Assembly (NCBI GenBank): GCA_030123565.1
Contig: CP126122.1
Span: 1,995,001 to 2,059,000 of the forward strand
Source: Nitrospira sp.
GTDB taxonomy: Bacteria; Nitrospirota; Nitrospiria; Nitrospirales; Nitrospiraceae
Reading direction: 5' to 3'
Length of the DNA stretch: 64,000 nt
Below are positions 45,630 to 54,224 of the stretch, piece after piece. A program made the position numbers and the translations under genes. How positions within the stretch are numbered: position 1 is the first letter of the stretch; each line of letters opens with the position of its first letter. Below the pieces are notes generated by a model. The model was not told the DNA's origin. It saw only the letters and a list, made by a program, of their open reading frames with translations, and searched no databases.

Positions 45630-45950
45630 TCAATCCTGGCTCAACTTGATGGCGGCAGCGACGATCGGCTTGGCCCAGTCCGGTGTGCGCGAGAGGTCCG
45701 GTGGCCCGATAATCTTCGCCTGTTCCATCTGCAGCACTAACCGAGGCAACGGCGCCTTCCCAGAAAGAGGGTCCGCCTCTTCGCTGTTGTCGTGGACCCC
45801 CAAGGCTGTCAGGTGAGGAAGGAGTGTGATGAGGTTGAGGCGACTATGCTCGTACCGTCGGCGAATACCTCCCTCGGGAATGTCGTGGCTTCCACGGCGA
45901 ACCCTCGCCCGCACTCGCGCAGAAGAAACGGTGTCAGGAACCATTCCAGA
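45630..45950 (-). pseudogene. 3' remnant of a zeta-toxin-like ATPase gene
   Basis: The frame from about 45950 to the stop at 45630 reads RVRARVRRGSHDIPEGGIRR, RYEHSRLNLITLLPHLTALG, VHDNSEEADPLSGKAPLPRL and ends KPIVAAAIKLSQD. The order and motifs (GGHDIPE-type loop, RRRY, DNS, PRLVL) match the carboxy half of predicted zeta-toxin/ABC-type ATPases. The P-loop half is absent, so it is not functional. A longer open frame to 46091 is not homologous upstream of about residue 55. Confidence 0.72.
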
Positions 45951-46022
45951 CGTGTGGCGGCCCGTTCCTTGCCTTCCCACCTCTCGCTGCGCTCCATCGC
46001 CCTTGACAGTCGGCCACTTCAC

Positions 46023-46057
46023 ACGTACTATTTGTACAATTCGTACGGTTAGTACGT
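46023..46057 (+). promoter_or_regulatory. operator with four GTAC sites at exact 9-bp spacing
   Basis: GTAC occurs at 46025, 46034, 46043 and 46052, each nine bases apart. The outer parts form the inverted repeat ACGTACT (46023-46029) with AGTACGT (46051-46057), and TTGTACAA inside is itself palindromic. It lies 26 bases before the antitoxin ATG. Phd-type antitoxins bind repeated palindromes in their own promoters, so this is the likely autoregulatory operator. Confidence 0.75.
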
Positions 46058-46082
46058 TGTCGCATACCAGGGGAGCGTGACC

Positions 46083-46337
46083 ATGGGACACCTACCAGTC
46101 AGCAAGGCACGAGAAGGATTCGCGGATACAATCAACCGAGTGGCGTTCGGAAGAGAGCGCGTGGTGGTGAAACGGCGCGGGAAAGAAGTGGCCGCCGTAG
46201 TTCCGATCGATGACTTGCGGCTCTTGGAAGAATTGGAAGACCGGATCGACTTAGCCGATGCGCGCGCCGCCCTGGCAGAAACGAAGAAGAAGGGCGCCAA
46301 GTCACTCGATGTCATTCTGAAGGAGCTCAGCCTCTAA
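46083..46337 (+). CDS. Phd/YefM-type antitoxin
   Basis: An 84-residue protein. The N-terminal half (LPVSKAREGFADTINRVAFG, then RVVVKRRGKEVAAVVPIDDL) is the Phd/YefM DNA-binding fold. The tail (LADARAALAETKKKGAKSLD) is a typical toxin-binding helix. GGGGAG eight bases before ATG 46083 sets the start; a GTG at 46077 is also in frame. The toxin gene follows after nine bases. It is expected to repress its own promoter at the GTAC operator. Confidence 0.92.
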   Translation: MGHLPVSKAREGFADTINRVAFGRERVVVKRRGKEVAAVVPIDDLRLLEELEDRIDLADARAALAETKKKGAKSLDVILKELSL

Positions 46338-46346
46338 ACTTCCTCT

Positions 46347-46604
46347 ATGCCCTTCTCGATTCTCCTCGCCCCTCCTGCCGAACGCCAACTCAAAGCGCTC
46401 AATCAATCGGTTCAAAAACGGATTGTCAAACGGCTCCGCACCTTGCGTAGAAATCCGCGCCCGCAGGGGGTCAAAAAACTCGCCGGTGATGATAATCTCT
46501 ATCGCATACGCGAAGGGGACTATCGAATCATCTACACCATCCAGGACAAGGAGCTGATTGTTCTCGTCGTGAAGATCGGCGACCGCAAAGAGGTTTATCG
46601 GTAA
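46347..46604 (+). CDS. RelE/ParE-type toxin
   Basis: An 85-residue toxin. It has the RelE core: LAPPAERQLKALNQSVQKRI, the short KKLAGDDNLYRIREGDYRII segment and the final strand ELIVLVVKIGDRKEVYR with the Arg/Lys expected for mRNA cleavage. RelE family members cut mRNA in the ribosomal A site. It overlaps nothing and is translated just after the antitoxin, as in relBE/yefM-yoeB pairs. It appears intact. Confidence 0.92.
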   Translation: MPFSILLAPPAERQLKALNQSVQKRIVKRLRTLRRNPRPQGVKKLAGDDNLYRIREGDYRIIYTIQDKELIVLVVKIGDRKEVYR

Positions 46605-46763
46605 CACTCTGTGCCGCTGCCTGTTCATCTTCGGTCATGATAATAAATGTCCGACCAGAACAAGGGACAGGCTACGTTCCTGGTGACTTCCTCGACTTCC
46701 CTACTCCCTTATCATTGATGCTAATCCCAATGTGGCTGCACGGTTCGCTTGCGGATGGTCGTG

Positions 46764-47665
46764 AGGGTCAGGTCTTGTAATCACACATTCGCCTGCTCGG
46801 CCTGCTTCAAGCGACGGCTGACCGTAGCGGCATGGACCCCCAAATGGTCTGCAATCTCGGCGAGCCGATACCCATAGTCCCGATAGGCCCTGTAAATGAG
46901 CTGCGCCGGCTCCCCGTTCCGCTGAAACAGCGCACGCAACGACGGCCGCTGTGCCTGCGTCTGCCGACGGGGAATGTCCCGGATCACTCGATTGGGCTGG
47001 TGTTGCGCCACAAAATCCTCGGAGCCCAGATAAATCTGTCCCGTAAGCTGCTCCCATGGCCGCGGCCCCCCACGCCCCTCGGCCACAAAGCTCCGATAAC
47101 GCTCTCGAGCCGGCCCAACCCGCGCCCCAAATTGCCCAAGAATCCAGTCGGTCGTCAGCCACTCTGGGGCTCTCGTCTCACCGACCGTCTCCCGATAGCT
47201 ACTCCAGACCCACTGCCGGGGATGCGGCACCAGCTTGGCCCGGACCGGATTCAGCACCACATAGCGGCACAGTTCCAGCAGATGCACCTCTTTTTCGACA
47301 AGAATCGCGGTGAAGCGTCCCTGGAAAAGATGCCCGACCCGGTCATGTCGCCGGTTGTACGCCTGCGTATAGCGGCCATTCAACTGGCGCATGCCGAGGG
47401 AGAGATTGGGTTGCGGCGTTTCGATGAGGAGATGATAGTGGTTATCCATCAGGCAATAGGCATGACAGAGCCACCAATATCGATCGACGACGTGGGCGAG
47501 CAGGGACAGAAACTGCGACCGATCGCGGTCGTCCACCACGATGTTCTGCCGGGCATTGCCCCGACTCGTGACATGATAGACGGCACCGGGAAATTCAAGA
47601 CGAAGCGGACGCGCCATGAGAGGGAGTCTATGCCTTCACGATGTGAGATTGCAAGACCTGACCCT
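46764..47665 (-). mobile_element. complete REP-associated tyrosine transposase element (about 900 bp)
   Basis: The element is bounded by AGGGTCAGGTCTTGTAAT at 46764 and the matching complementary sequence ending at 47665 (one or two differences). The transposase gene at 46781-47617 fills it. The same ends occur alone at 45248, 45491 and about 48900, so the family has moved repeatedly in this region. Target duplications are not evident. Confidence 0.85.
46781..47617 (-). CDS. REP-associated tyrosine transposase (Y1 family)
   Basis: A 278-residue single-strand transposase. It opens with the typical RPLRLEFPGAVYHVTSRGNA. The metal-binding HUH is LMDNHYHLLIETP. The nucleophilic tyrosine is probably in MRQLNGRYTQAYNRRH. 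The carboxy end (YRLAEIADHLGVHAATVSRR) is a helix-turn-helix. These enzymes mobilise REP palindromes. The gene is intact, so the element may still be active. The carboxy end reaches the left terminal sequence at 46764. Confidence 0.93.
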   Translation of the reverse strand: MARPLRLEFPGAVYHVTSRGNARQNIVVDDRDRSQFLSLLAHVVDRYWWLCHAYCLMDNHYHLLIETPQPNLSLGMRQLNGRYTQAYNRRHDRVGHLFQGRFTAILVEKEVHLLELCRYVVLNPVRAKLVPHPRQWVWSSYRETVGETRAPEWLTTDWILGQFGARVGPARERYRSFVAEGRGGPRPWEQLTGQIYLGSEDFVAQHQPNRVIRDIPRRQTQAQRPSLRALFQRNGEPAQLIYRAYRDYGYRLAEIADHLGVHAATVSRRLKQAEQANV

Positions 47666-47685
47666 ATTAAACACATGCTGGCCGC

Positions 47686-48783
47686 TCAGGTCGCGGGCGT
47701 GGCCTCGCCGGAGGTGGGGCCCGGCTCGCGCTGAGGTGGTACCCTGTCGCGTCGCGACGGGAGCCCCGGGCACAGGACAAGCTTGCCCTCGAGACCGCCA
47801 GCCTCCAGACGGCGGTGCGCTTCTGCGACTTCATCGAAGGAGATCCGCTCGGCGACGCGCGGCCGGATGGCGCGAGTTGCCAACAGGCCGAAGAGCCGCT
47901 CCAGGTCCTCCCTGAACCAAGCGGGATGTCGCGCTCGCATCACATTGATCGAGTAGACGCAGGTGCGCTTGCCGTCATGCAACCACATCCATAGAGACTG
48001 GAGATACTGGCGCGCCAGCCACATCAAGATGGTGAGCGGGCGACGGTGCGGCTGCACGCCCGCCGTGTAGCCATAGGCGCAGAGGAGGCCGTCGCGCTTG
48101 AGCACCGCGAGCGAACGGCCATAGCCGTCCTTGCCTATGCCGTCGAAGACGACGTCGAACCCTCCGGGCAGGACTTGCGCGAAGTCTTCGCGTTGGTAGT
48201 CGATCGGCGTGGCGCCGAGCTCGCGGATCAGCGCCGTGTGCGCGCCGCGCGCGGTGCCCCACAGCTCCAGGTCGGCCTGCCTGCCGAGCACGAGCAACGC
48301 CTGACCGACAGCACCGGCAGCTCCCTGCACGAGCACGCGCTGTCCTCGCTGCACCCGGACTGCGCGGTGAAGGAGCTGGTATGCGGTCGTCCAACTCAAG
48401 ATCAGCGCGGCCGCCTCCGCCGCGTCGACGCCCGCCGGCACGCGGGTCAGGCGGTCGGTTCGGAGCGTGCGATAGGCGGCGTTCGACCCGAGTACCGTCA
48501 TATCGGCCACGCGGTCGCCAAGCTGAAAGCCGCTCACGCCATCGCCGAGCTGATCGATTTCCCCGACGACGTCATAGCCCAGCACAAATGGCGGCTGGCG
48601 GCCCATCGTTTGCGGGTAGAGGTGGCGCCGGATCACTACGTCGGTGTACTCCACGCCCGAGGCGAGCACGCGGACCCGAACTTCGCCACGGCCAGCCGTC
48701 GGCAGGGAAGCATCCACCACCTCCAGCCCATCGGGACCACCGAAGCGCTTGACTTGAACAACCCGGTTGCGGAGCTCTCTCAT
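47686..48783 (-). CDS. medium-chain dehydrogenase/quinone oxidoreductase-like protein
   Basis: A 365-residue MDR-family protein, without the structural zinc loop. Motifs are VRVRVLASGVEYTDVVIRRH, the GYDVVGEIDQLGDGV loop, the Rossmann stretch QRVLVQGAAGAVGQALLVLG and GGFDVVFDGIG. It prefers NADPH by class. The start is the ATG at 48783; a frame to 48822 exists. The C-terminal 25 residues are Pro/Arg-rich and next to the transposon end. The GC content is clearly higher than in its neighbours, which suggests lateral transfer. Confidence 0.85.
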   Translation of the reverse strand: MRELRNRVVQVKRFGGPDGLEVVDASLPTAGRGEVRVRVLASGVEYTDVVIRRHLYPQTMGRQPPFVLGYDVVGEIDQLGDGVSGFQLGDRVADMTVLGSNAAYRTLRTDRLTRVPAGVDAAEAAALILSWTTAYQLLHRAVRVQRGQRVLVQGAAGAVGQALLVLGRQADLELWGTARGAHTALIRELGATPIDYQREDFAQVLPGGFDVVFDGIGKDGYGRSLAVLKRDGLLCAYGYTAGVQPHRRPLTILMWLARQYLQSLWMWLHDGKRTCVYSINVMRARHPAWFREDLERLFGLLATRAIRPRVAERISFDEVAEAHRRLEAGGLEGKLVLCPGLPSRRDRVPPQREPGPTSGEATPAT

Positions 48784-48899
48784 AGGCGGATTCTCTGAGG
48801 AATAGGAATCCAACCGTATCACGTGTCGCGAGAGGGCTCAATGTGGGGTGTTGGACAAGAAAAGGAGGAAAAGAAAAGAAGGAGGAAACAGAGGAACGC

Positions 48900-48930
48900 A
48901 GGTCAGGCCTTGCAATCACACATTTCGCCG
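48900..48930. repeat. solo transposon-end remnant
   Basis: AGGTCAGGCCTTGCAATC and the following CACATTT match the left end of the REP-associated element (AGGGTCAGGTCTTG...), with two changes. No transposase follows. Confidence 0.7.
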
Positions 48931-48937
48931 CGCGTGA

Positions 48938-49074
48938 CTAGCCTGGCCTCCACATCGCGCCGGGTCTCTTTGGAGCGGCATGGATCTCAATCACTCCCAT
49001 GCGCATGCCGGTCCGCCCTTCATAGTCCAACGCCATGGCCCGGTCGCTCATCGAGTTGTCGCTCGCCCAAGCCG
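48938..49074 (-). pseudogene. possible truncated gene fragment
   Basis: On the minus strand an open frame reads DNSMSDRAMALDYEGRTGMR, MGVIEIHAAPKRPGAMWRPG and stops at 48938. The composition is protein-like but an in-frame stop precedes it after four codons, so it is at best a 3' fragment. The remaining 48784-48899 and 49075-49192 hold only purine-rich sequence and the signal for the next gene. Confidence 0.35.
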
Positions 49075-49192
49075 TTCAGCCTTTCCAGGATTCTCCCGAA
49101 GGGATGGCTATGCCTCCGGATCTGCGATAGACTGCCCTGGATCCCGTTGAAGTCCGATCACCATTCGCCTCACCACCGAAGGGAGTCGTCCC

Positions 49193-49657
49193 ATGACACG
49201 ATGGCTTGTAGTGATTGTCTTGGCCCTGTTGACCGGCGCGCCGGCATTCGCCGACATGGACCTTGAACTTGAAAAACGCGAACAGGCCGCGCGGGACGCA
49301 GCGAAACAGGCTGAGCAGGCGAAGCAGCGAGAAATGCAGCGGTTGAAGAAGGAGGCCGAAGCCAAGGCCAATGCCGCGATGAACGCACACATGATGGACA
49401 CGAAGCGAAAGGCGCTCGGCGCGGCAGCGAGCGGGAAGTCGGATGCCGAGGTGAATCGCCTCTACGACGCCAAGCTGAAGAGCGACATGGAACGCGCCGG
49501 ACAAGCAGCAGAGTCGTCGCGGAATGCGTTGAGCCACGGCCAGGGGGCGGACGCGCTCAAGCAAGTGACCGGAAAATCCTTGAAAGAAATGGAGAACATG
49601 TCCGACGAAGAAGCCGAGGCCTTGATTCGCGACATGGAAAAGACCTACGGAAAATAG
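49193..49657 (+). CDS. exported helical protein of unknown function
   Basis: A 154-residue protein with a signal peptide (about residues 1-20, AFA then DMDLE). The mature chain is almost entirely charged helix: LEKREQAARDAAKQAEQAKQ and the following Arg/Lys/Glu repeats make a coiled coil, and KSLKEMENMSDEEAEALIRD is a separate terminal helix. It is likely periplasmic. I do not recognise the family. It converges with the haem protein gene. Confidence 0.8.
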   Translation: MTRWLVVIVLALLTGAPAFADMDLELEKREQAARDAAKQAEQAKQREMQRLKKEAEAKANAAMNAHMMDTKRKALGAAASGKSDAEVNRLYDAKLKSDMERAGQAAESSRNALSHGQGADALKQVTGKSLKEMENMSDEEAEALIRDMEKTYGK

Positions 49658-49676
49658 TGCGTGTCGAACGGCCCTC

Positions 49677-50303
49677 CTATTGACGAAGCGGAATGGTGAG
49701 CAGAATCCCCCCCATCACGTCCCGCGTCTTGAAATCCTTCTTGGGGCTGTTGGGGTGTGCATTGTGACAACTCACACAGGTCTGAGACACGGCTGTATCC
49801 GGATAGAGCGCTTGGAAGACGGGAGTCCCGCCCTCAGTCGTGACGCCGGTATGGGGACGATCGGGATTCACGAGGATCTCCGTCAAGCCGGTTCGTTCGA
49901 ACTCGGTGGCCGGGCTATTCTTTTTGTTGATCGCCCAGTTGCTGATGAGCCGGAAGCGAAGACCACCCCGATGGTCGGCCACGAGCCGCCCCGACTCCAA
50001 TAGGAACTGGGCCGGGAGAGGAAGCCTTGCGGTCTCTCTCCAGTTTTCCGCGGCAAAGACAATGCCTCGCATCTGCATCCGCTCCACAATGTCGGTATAA
50101 AACGTGCGATCCGCCTGGATCACACGGTGCACATAGTCGGCGACGGTTTCGGCCGGTATGCAGGTGGGCGGATCTGCTTCCTTGCCTGCGGCAGTGAAAA
50201 CCACCTGGGCGAAGAGGCAGGTTGAGACTATTCCAACCGCGAGTCCTGCGAGAAAACCTCTTCCGTTCAGGATGCGTCCGCCATGTTTTTCTCTGCTTGT
50301 CAT
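49677..50303 (-). CDS. Tll0287-like (DUF3365) exported c-type haem protein
   Basis: A 208-residue protein with a signal anchor (about residues 15-35). The body belongs to the Tll0287/DUF3365 sensor fold, with ENWRETARLPLPAQFLLESG and RFRLISNWAINKKNSPATEF. The haem-binding motif CVSCH is in VSQTCVSCHNAHPNSPKKDF, so it carries one c-type haem. The family is thought to sense redox or small ligands in the periplasm. The ATG at 50303 follows AAGGAG; a GTG nine bases upstream is too close to that site. Confidence 0.88.
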   Translation of the reverse strand: MTSREKHGGRILNGRGFLAGLAVGIVSTCLFAQVVFTAAGKEADPPTCIPAETVADYVHRVIQADRTFYTDIVERMQMRGIVFAAENWRETARLPLPAQFLLESGRLVADHRGGLRFRLISNWAINKKNSPATEFERTGLTEILVNPDRPHTGVTTEGGTPVFQALYPDTAVSQTCVSCHNAHPNSPKKDFKTRDVMGGILLTIPLRQ

Positions 50304-50550
50304 GTGGTTCACTCCTTACCCCGATGACAGCTCCCTCCAACCGAGAGGGACACATCGTTCCGGACCTCTTTGCCTTTGACTTAAGAAAAAGCATACGCCG
50401 AAGGCCCTGAGAAATCGAGATGAGCAGACTGCCCTCCGGTCTTCTCTCTCCTCCTCCTCTCCCCTTCCTTGACTGGGTGTGGAGCGGCTCGTATGCTTGA
50501 CTCGTTAGGTCCGTCTCTCTGATCCGGTTGCTGGTGGGAGGGACACCTCG

Positions 50551-51885
50551 ATGGACTTCCCAAGCCGTGGTTCCCGCTCGCGCTTCATACATCTCCTTGT
50601 CGCCACTGCTGCGTTCCTGACCGTCCTGTCAACGGTACCGCCTGCCCTGCGGGCCGAATCGTTCCTGCTGCTCGCCACCTATGATGGTGTGATCACGCCC
50701 GTCGCCGCCGAGTACCTGCACGACGCGCTCTTGTCGGCACAAGAGAGCGGAGCCCTGGCCTTGGTCATCCGCCTCAATACGCCGGGCGGCCTCGACCCTT
50801 CGATGCGGCTCATCATCAAGGACATCACCGGCGCGACCGTTCCCGTGGTGGTGTACGTCTCGCCCCCCAGCGGACGGGCCGCCTCTGCCGGTGTGTTCAT
50901 CACCATGGCAGCGCATGTGGCGGCGATGGCTCCCGGCACGAACATCGGCGCGGCCCATCCGGTCGCCATGGGCGGCGGCGAGATGGATAAGACGATGAAG
51001 GAAAAGGTGGAGAACGATTCCGTGGCCTACCTCAAATCGATCGCCGAGCGGCGGGGACGGAACGTCGCCTGGGCGGAGGATGCCGTGCGCAAAAGCGTGT
51101 CCGTCACGGAACGGGAAGCCCTGAAGCTGAAGATCATCGATCTGGTGGCGGATGACCTGCCGGCATTGTTGAAGCAACTGGACGGCCGCTCGGTTTTGCT
51201 CCCAGCCGGTCCGACGATCTTGCACACGACCGGCGCATCGTTGCGCGAATTCCCGATGGGGCTGCGCCTCGAATTCCTCAAGACCCTCAGCGATCCGAAC
51301 ATCGCCTACCTGCTCATGACGATCGGCACCATCGGCATCATCGCCGAACTCTATAACCCCGGCGCGATTCTACCCGGCGTCGTCGGCGCCATCAGCCTGA
51401 TCCTGGCGTTTTATTCCCTGCAATCGCTGCCGGTGAACTATGCGGGCGTGCTGCTGTTCCTCCTCGGCATCCTCTTCTTCATCTTGGAAGCCACCGTCAC
51501 GAGTTTCGGCTTGCTGGCCATCGGCGGGGTCATTTCGATGCTCCTCGGGTCGGTGATGCTGATCAAGACCGATGTGGAGTTCCTGCAGATTTCCTGGTCG
51601 GTCATCCTGCCGGTGGTCGCACTGACCGCTGCCTTCTCGCTCTTGATCGTCGGGATGGGGGTGAAGGCCATGCGGCGCCCGCCTGTGACCGGCCGCGAGG
51701 AAATGATCGGCCTGGTAGGAATCGTCAAGACGGCGCTGACTCCCTACGGACAACTGGCCGTCCATGGCGAACTCTGGCGGGCGTTCAGCGAGCAGCCGCT
51801 CCAACCGGGCGATGAAGCCGAGATCACCGCCGTGGACGGATTGTGTGTGCATGTGAAGGCCCCCTCCAAGAAGAAAGAGGTTTGA
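50551..51885 (+). CDS. NfeD-family membrane serine protease (ClpP-like plus NfeD)
   Basis: A 444-residue protein. A signal peptide (1-32) precedes a ClpP-class protease domain (about 40-230). The catalytic serine is in [16 protein letters not shown], and the region NIGAAHPV and later segments supply the partner lysine. Several transmembrane helices (about 250-370) follow, and a C-terminal OB-fold NfeD domain (about 385-440). Relatives cleave stomatin tails and act with slipins at the membrane, and the next gene is a slipin. GGGAGGG precedes the ATG. Confidence 0.93.
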   Translation: MDFPSRGSRSRFIHLLVATAAFLTVLSTVPPALRAESFLLLATYDGVITPVAAEYLHDALLSAQESGALALVIRLNTPGGLDPSMRLIIKDITGATVPVVVYVSPPSGRAASAGVFITMAAHVAAMAPGTNIGAAHPVAMGGGEMDKTMKEKVENDSVAYLKSIAERRGRNVAWAEDAVRKSVSVTEREALKLKIIDLVADDLPALLKQLDGRSVLLPAGPTILHTTGASLREFPMGLRLEFLKTLSDPNIAYLLMTIGTIGIIAELYNPGAILPGVVGAISLILAFYSLQSLPVNYAGVLLFLLGILFFILEATVTSFGLLAIGGVISMLLGSVMLIKTDVEFLQISWSVILPVVALTAAFSLLIVGMGVKAMRRPPVTGREEMIGLVGIVKTALTPYGQLAVHGELWRAFSEQPLQPGDEAEITAVDGLCVHVKAPSKKKEV

Positions 51886-51886
51886 T

Positions 51887-52666
51887 ATGGATTCCCTCGT
51901 GAGTCCGTTTGCCGTCCTGTTCGTCGCGGTGGTGTTGGTCCTGATGGGGTTCAATGTGCTCCGGGAATATGAGCGAGGCGTGATCTTTCGTTGGGGCCGG
52001 TTGGCCAAGGGACTCATCGGGGGGAATGGCCCCGGCGTCGTGGTCATCATCCCCTTCATCGACAAGCTGGTGCGTGTCAGCCTGCGGACCGTGACGATGG
52101 ATGTGCCCCCGCAGGACGTCATCACCAAGGACAACGTCACCGTCAAGGTGAACGCGGTCATCTACTTCCGCGTCGTGGATCAAGAACGGGCCATCATTCA
52201 AGTCGAAGACTATCTCTACGCCACTTCCATGATGTCGCAGACGACACTCCGCAGCGTGCTGGGGCAGAGTCAGCTCGACGATCTGCTGTCCAAGCGGGAG
52301 CAGATCAATGCCGACCTCCAACGGATCATCGATCAACAGACAGAGCCCTGGGGCGTCAAGGTCACCGCCGTGGAAGTGAAGAACGTGGACCTGCCGCAGG
52401 AAATGCAGCGGGCCATCGCGCGCCAGGCGGAAGCGGAACGCGAGCGCCGCGCCAAGGTCATCCATGCCGAGGGTGAATTCGAAGCGTCCCGACGCCTGGC
52501 CGACGCCGCAGATGTCATCAGCCGCAACCCTGCCGCCCTCCAACTCCGGTACCTGCAAACCCTGGTCGAGATCGCCGCCGAGAAGAACTCGACCACCATC
52601 TTTCCCATCCCCATCGACACCATCGCGCCCTTCTTCAAGCAATGGGGGAAGAGCGGCGAGCCATAA
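51887..52666 (+). CDS. slipin / stomatin-like SPFH protein
   Basis: A 259-residue membrane protein. One N-terminal hairpin or transmembrane segment ([20 protein letters not shown]) leads into the SPFH domain: [35 protein letters not shown] and [18 protein letters not shown] charged helical tail has [20 protein letters not shown]. It starts one base after the NfeD stop, the conserved nfeD-slipin arrangement. The pair controls membrane quality or stress responses in other bacteria. Confidence 0.95.
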   Translation: MDSLVSPFAVLFVAVVLVLMGFNVLREYERGVIFRWGRLAKGLIGGNGPGVVVIIPFIDKLVRVSLRTVTMDVPPQDVITKDNVTVKVNAVIYFRVVDQERAIIQVEDYLYATSMMSQTTLRSVLGQSQLDDLLSKREQINADLQRIIDQQTEPWGVKVTAVEVKNVDLPQEMQRAIARQAEAERERRAKVIHAEGEFEASRRLADAADVISRNPAALQLRYLQTLVEIAAEKNSTTIFPIPIDTIAPFFKQWGKSGEP

Positions 52667-52872
52667 CGGTCTGCGACGATCCGTCGCCTGCCGCCCGTCA
52701 TCGCATCAATGGTTCGTGATCACTCCCAGTCCTATTCGAGTTGCGGCAGCGCAACAGCCCCGCTCCTGCCTGGAAATGCTTGTCGTTTGAATCAAGAAGT
52801 TGTATGGTGCCTCGGACCGCCGGCGACAAGGTCGGCGCGGGGCATGAATTACCACACACAAGGAGGTTTCTG

Positions 52873-53148
52873 ATGCCGAAACAACCAAGCGGGCGTGGAT
52901 CTGCGAAGATCGGTGCAGCGGCGGGGGCGATCAAGAAGAAATTGAAGGGCGTCAAGATCATCGACTGGCATGAGCTCGGCACCCCGCATCCGGATGTGAT
53001 CTTCGGTACGGTACAGACGGGCTTGTCCAACTTCAAGGCCAATGTCGCCGCACTGACGAAACTGAAGGAGTTGCGCGACCTGAATATTTTGATCCACGGC
53101 ATTCCGCGGCCTGACATCGCCCAGATCAAGTTCACGCTGCGGGGCTAG
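52873..53148 (+). CDS. small protein next to a radical SAM enzyme, function unknown
   Basis: A 91-residue protein with no cysteine. A basic N-terminus (GAIKKKLKG) precedes a conserved-looking core: IIDWHELGTPHPDVIFGTVQ, TGLSNFKANVAALTKLKELR and DLNILIHGIPRPDIAQIKFT. AGGAGG seven bases ahead of ATG 52873 makes translation certain. It ends eight bases before the radical SAM gene at 53157, so the two are probably one unit. It may be an accessory subunit, a substrate protein or a peptide precursor; the size and order suggest a folded domain more than a leader peptide. Confidence 0.72.
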   Translation: MPKQPSGRGSAKIGAAAGAIKKKLKGVKIIDWHELGTPHPDVIFGTVQTGLSNFKANVAALTKLKELRDLNILIHGIPRPDIAQIKFTLRG

Positions 53149-53156
53149 GTCCTTTC

Positions 53157-54224
53157 ATGCAAGGACCGGCCGGACAATACCCCACGTTACAAGTGCACCC
53201 CGGCAGACGTTGCAACCTGCAATGCCTGCATTGCTATTCCGACTCCGGGCCGGCGGTGAGCGAACAATTGGATATCGAGGTGCTGCGTGGGGTCGTGGCC
53301 GATGCGGCAACGATCGGGTACCGAGTCCTGTCCGTGTCGGGCGGAGAGCCGCTGTTGTACCCTGCGCTGGGAGAATTGCTTCACATCTCGCATGCCGCAG
53401 GACTGGCCACCACCGTCACGACGAACGGTATGTTGCTCGATCGACGCCAGTTGGACATTTTAGCGGCTGATTGCGACCTCGTCGCAATCAGCCTGGACGG
53501 TGTGCCGGAGTCGCATGCCTTCATGCGGGATTCCCCTCGCGCATTCGACGACATGTGCTCCCGGTTGGAAGGGTTGCGTTCATCCCGCATTCCGTTCGGC
53601 TTCATCTTCACCCTCACGTTTCATAACGCACACGAGCTGGATTGGGTCGCCCGATTCGCGGTCGAGCAAGGCGCCGCATTGCTGCAACTTCATCCGCTCG
53701 AACCGGTCGGTAGGGCCACGCGCACGCTGAACGGATCGTTGCCGGATGGGGAGGAACATGCGGCGGCCCTGTTCGAAGCCGTTCGGATTCGCGAATTGTA
53801 CCAAGGTGTCATGGATGTGCAGATCGACCTCGCCACGGTCCCGGCACTGCTCGAACATCCCACCCGCGTTTTCGTACGAGAGGCCGCGTTGTGCGGCGAC
53901 CAGACCGTTGCAGACGTCGTCGCTCCCTTGGTCGTGGAAACCAGCGGCCTGGTCTCGCCGCTGCAATACGGATTTCCACGCGCCTGGTCCTGGGGCACCA
54001 TCAAGGACAGGCCGTTGCCGGACTTGGCCGCTTCATGGCTGTCTCGTGACTATGCCGCATTCTTGACGCTGTGCCGTTTCGTCTATGAGCAAGCCGTGGC
54101 CAATGACGATGAACCGGTGTTGAACTGGTACCAGCAGGTCCATGCCGCTGCCGCACGGTTTTCGCCGCAGCAGGTTCGCGACGTGATGATGCAGACCTGT
54201 TTCGGCAAGGGACTCGAGACCTAG
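53157..54224 (+). CDS. radical SAM protein with SPASM-like tail
   Basis: A 355-residue radical SAM enzyme. The cluster motif is CNLQCLHCYSDSGPAV, followed by the GGE motif SVSGGEPLLYPALGELL and TTNGMLLDR. The end part has AALCGDQTVADVVAPLVVET and a late CRFVYEQ and TCFGKGL, which could ligate an auxiliary cluster. Similar proteins modify peptides, tungsten/molybdenum cofactors or haem. The small protein eight bases upstream is its likely partner. There is no PqqD-like gene in view. Confidence 0.85.
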   Translation: MQGPAGQYPTLQVHPGRRCNLQCLHCYSDSGPAVSEQLDIEVLRGVVADAATIGYRVLSVSGGEPLLYPALGELLHISHAAGLATTVTTNGMLLDRRQLDILAADCDLVAISLDGVPESHAFMRDSPRAFDDMCSRLEGLRSSRIPFGFIFTLTFHNAHELDWVARFAVEQGAALLQLHPLEPVGRATRTLNGSLPDGEEHAAALFEAVRIRELYQGVMDVQIDLATVPALLEHPTRVFVREAALCGDQTVADVVAPLVVETSGLVSPLQYGFPRAWSWGTIKDRPLPDLAASWLSRDYAAFLTLCRFVYEQAVANDDEPVLNWYQQVHAAAARFSPQQVRDVMMQTCFGKGLET

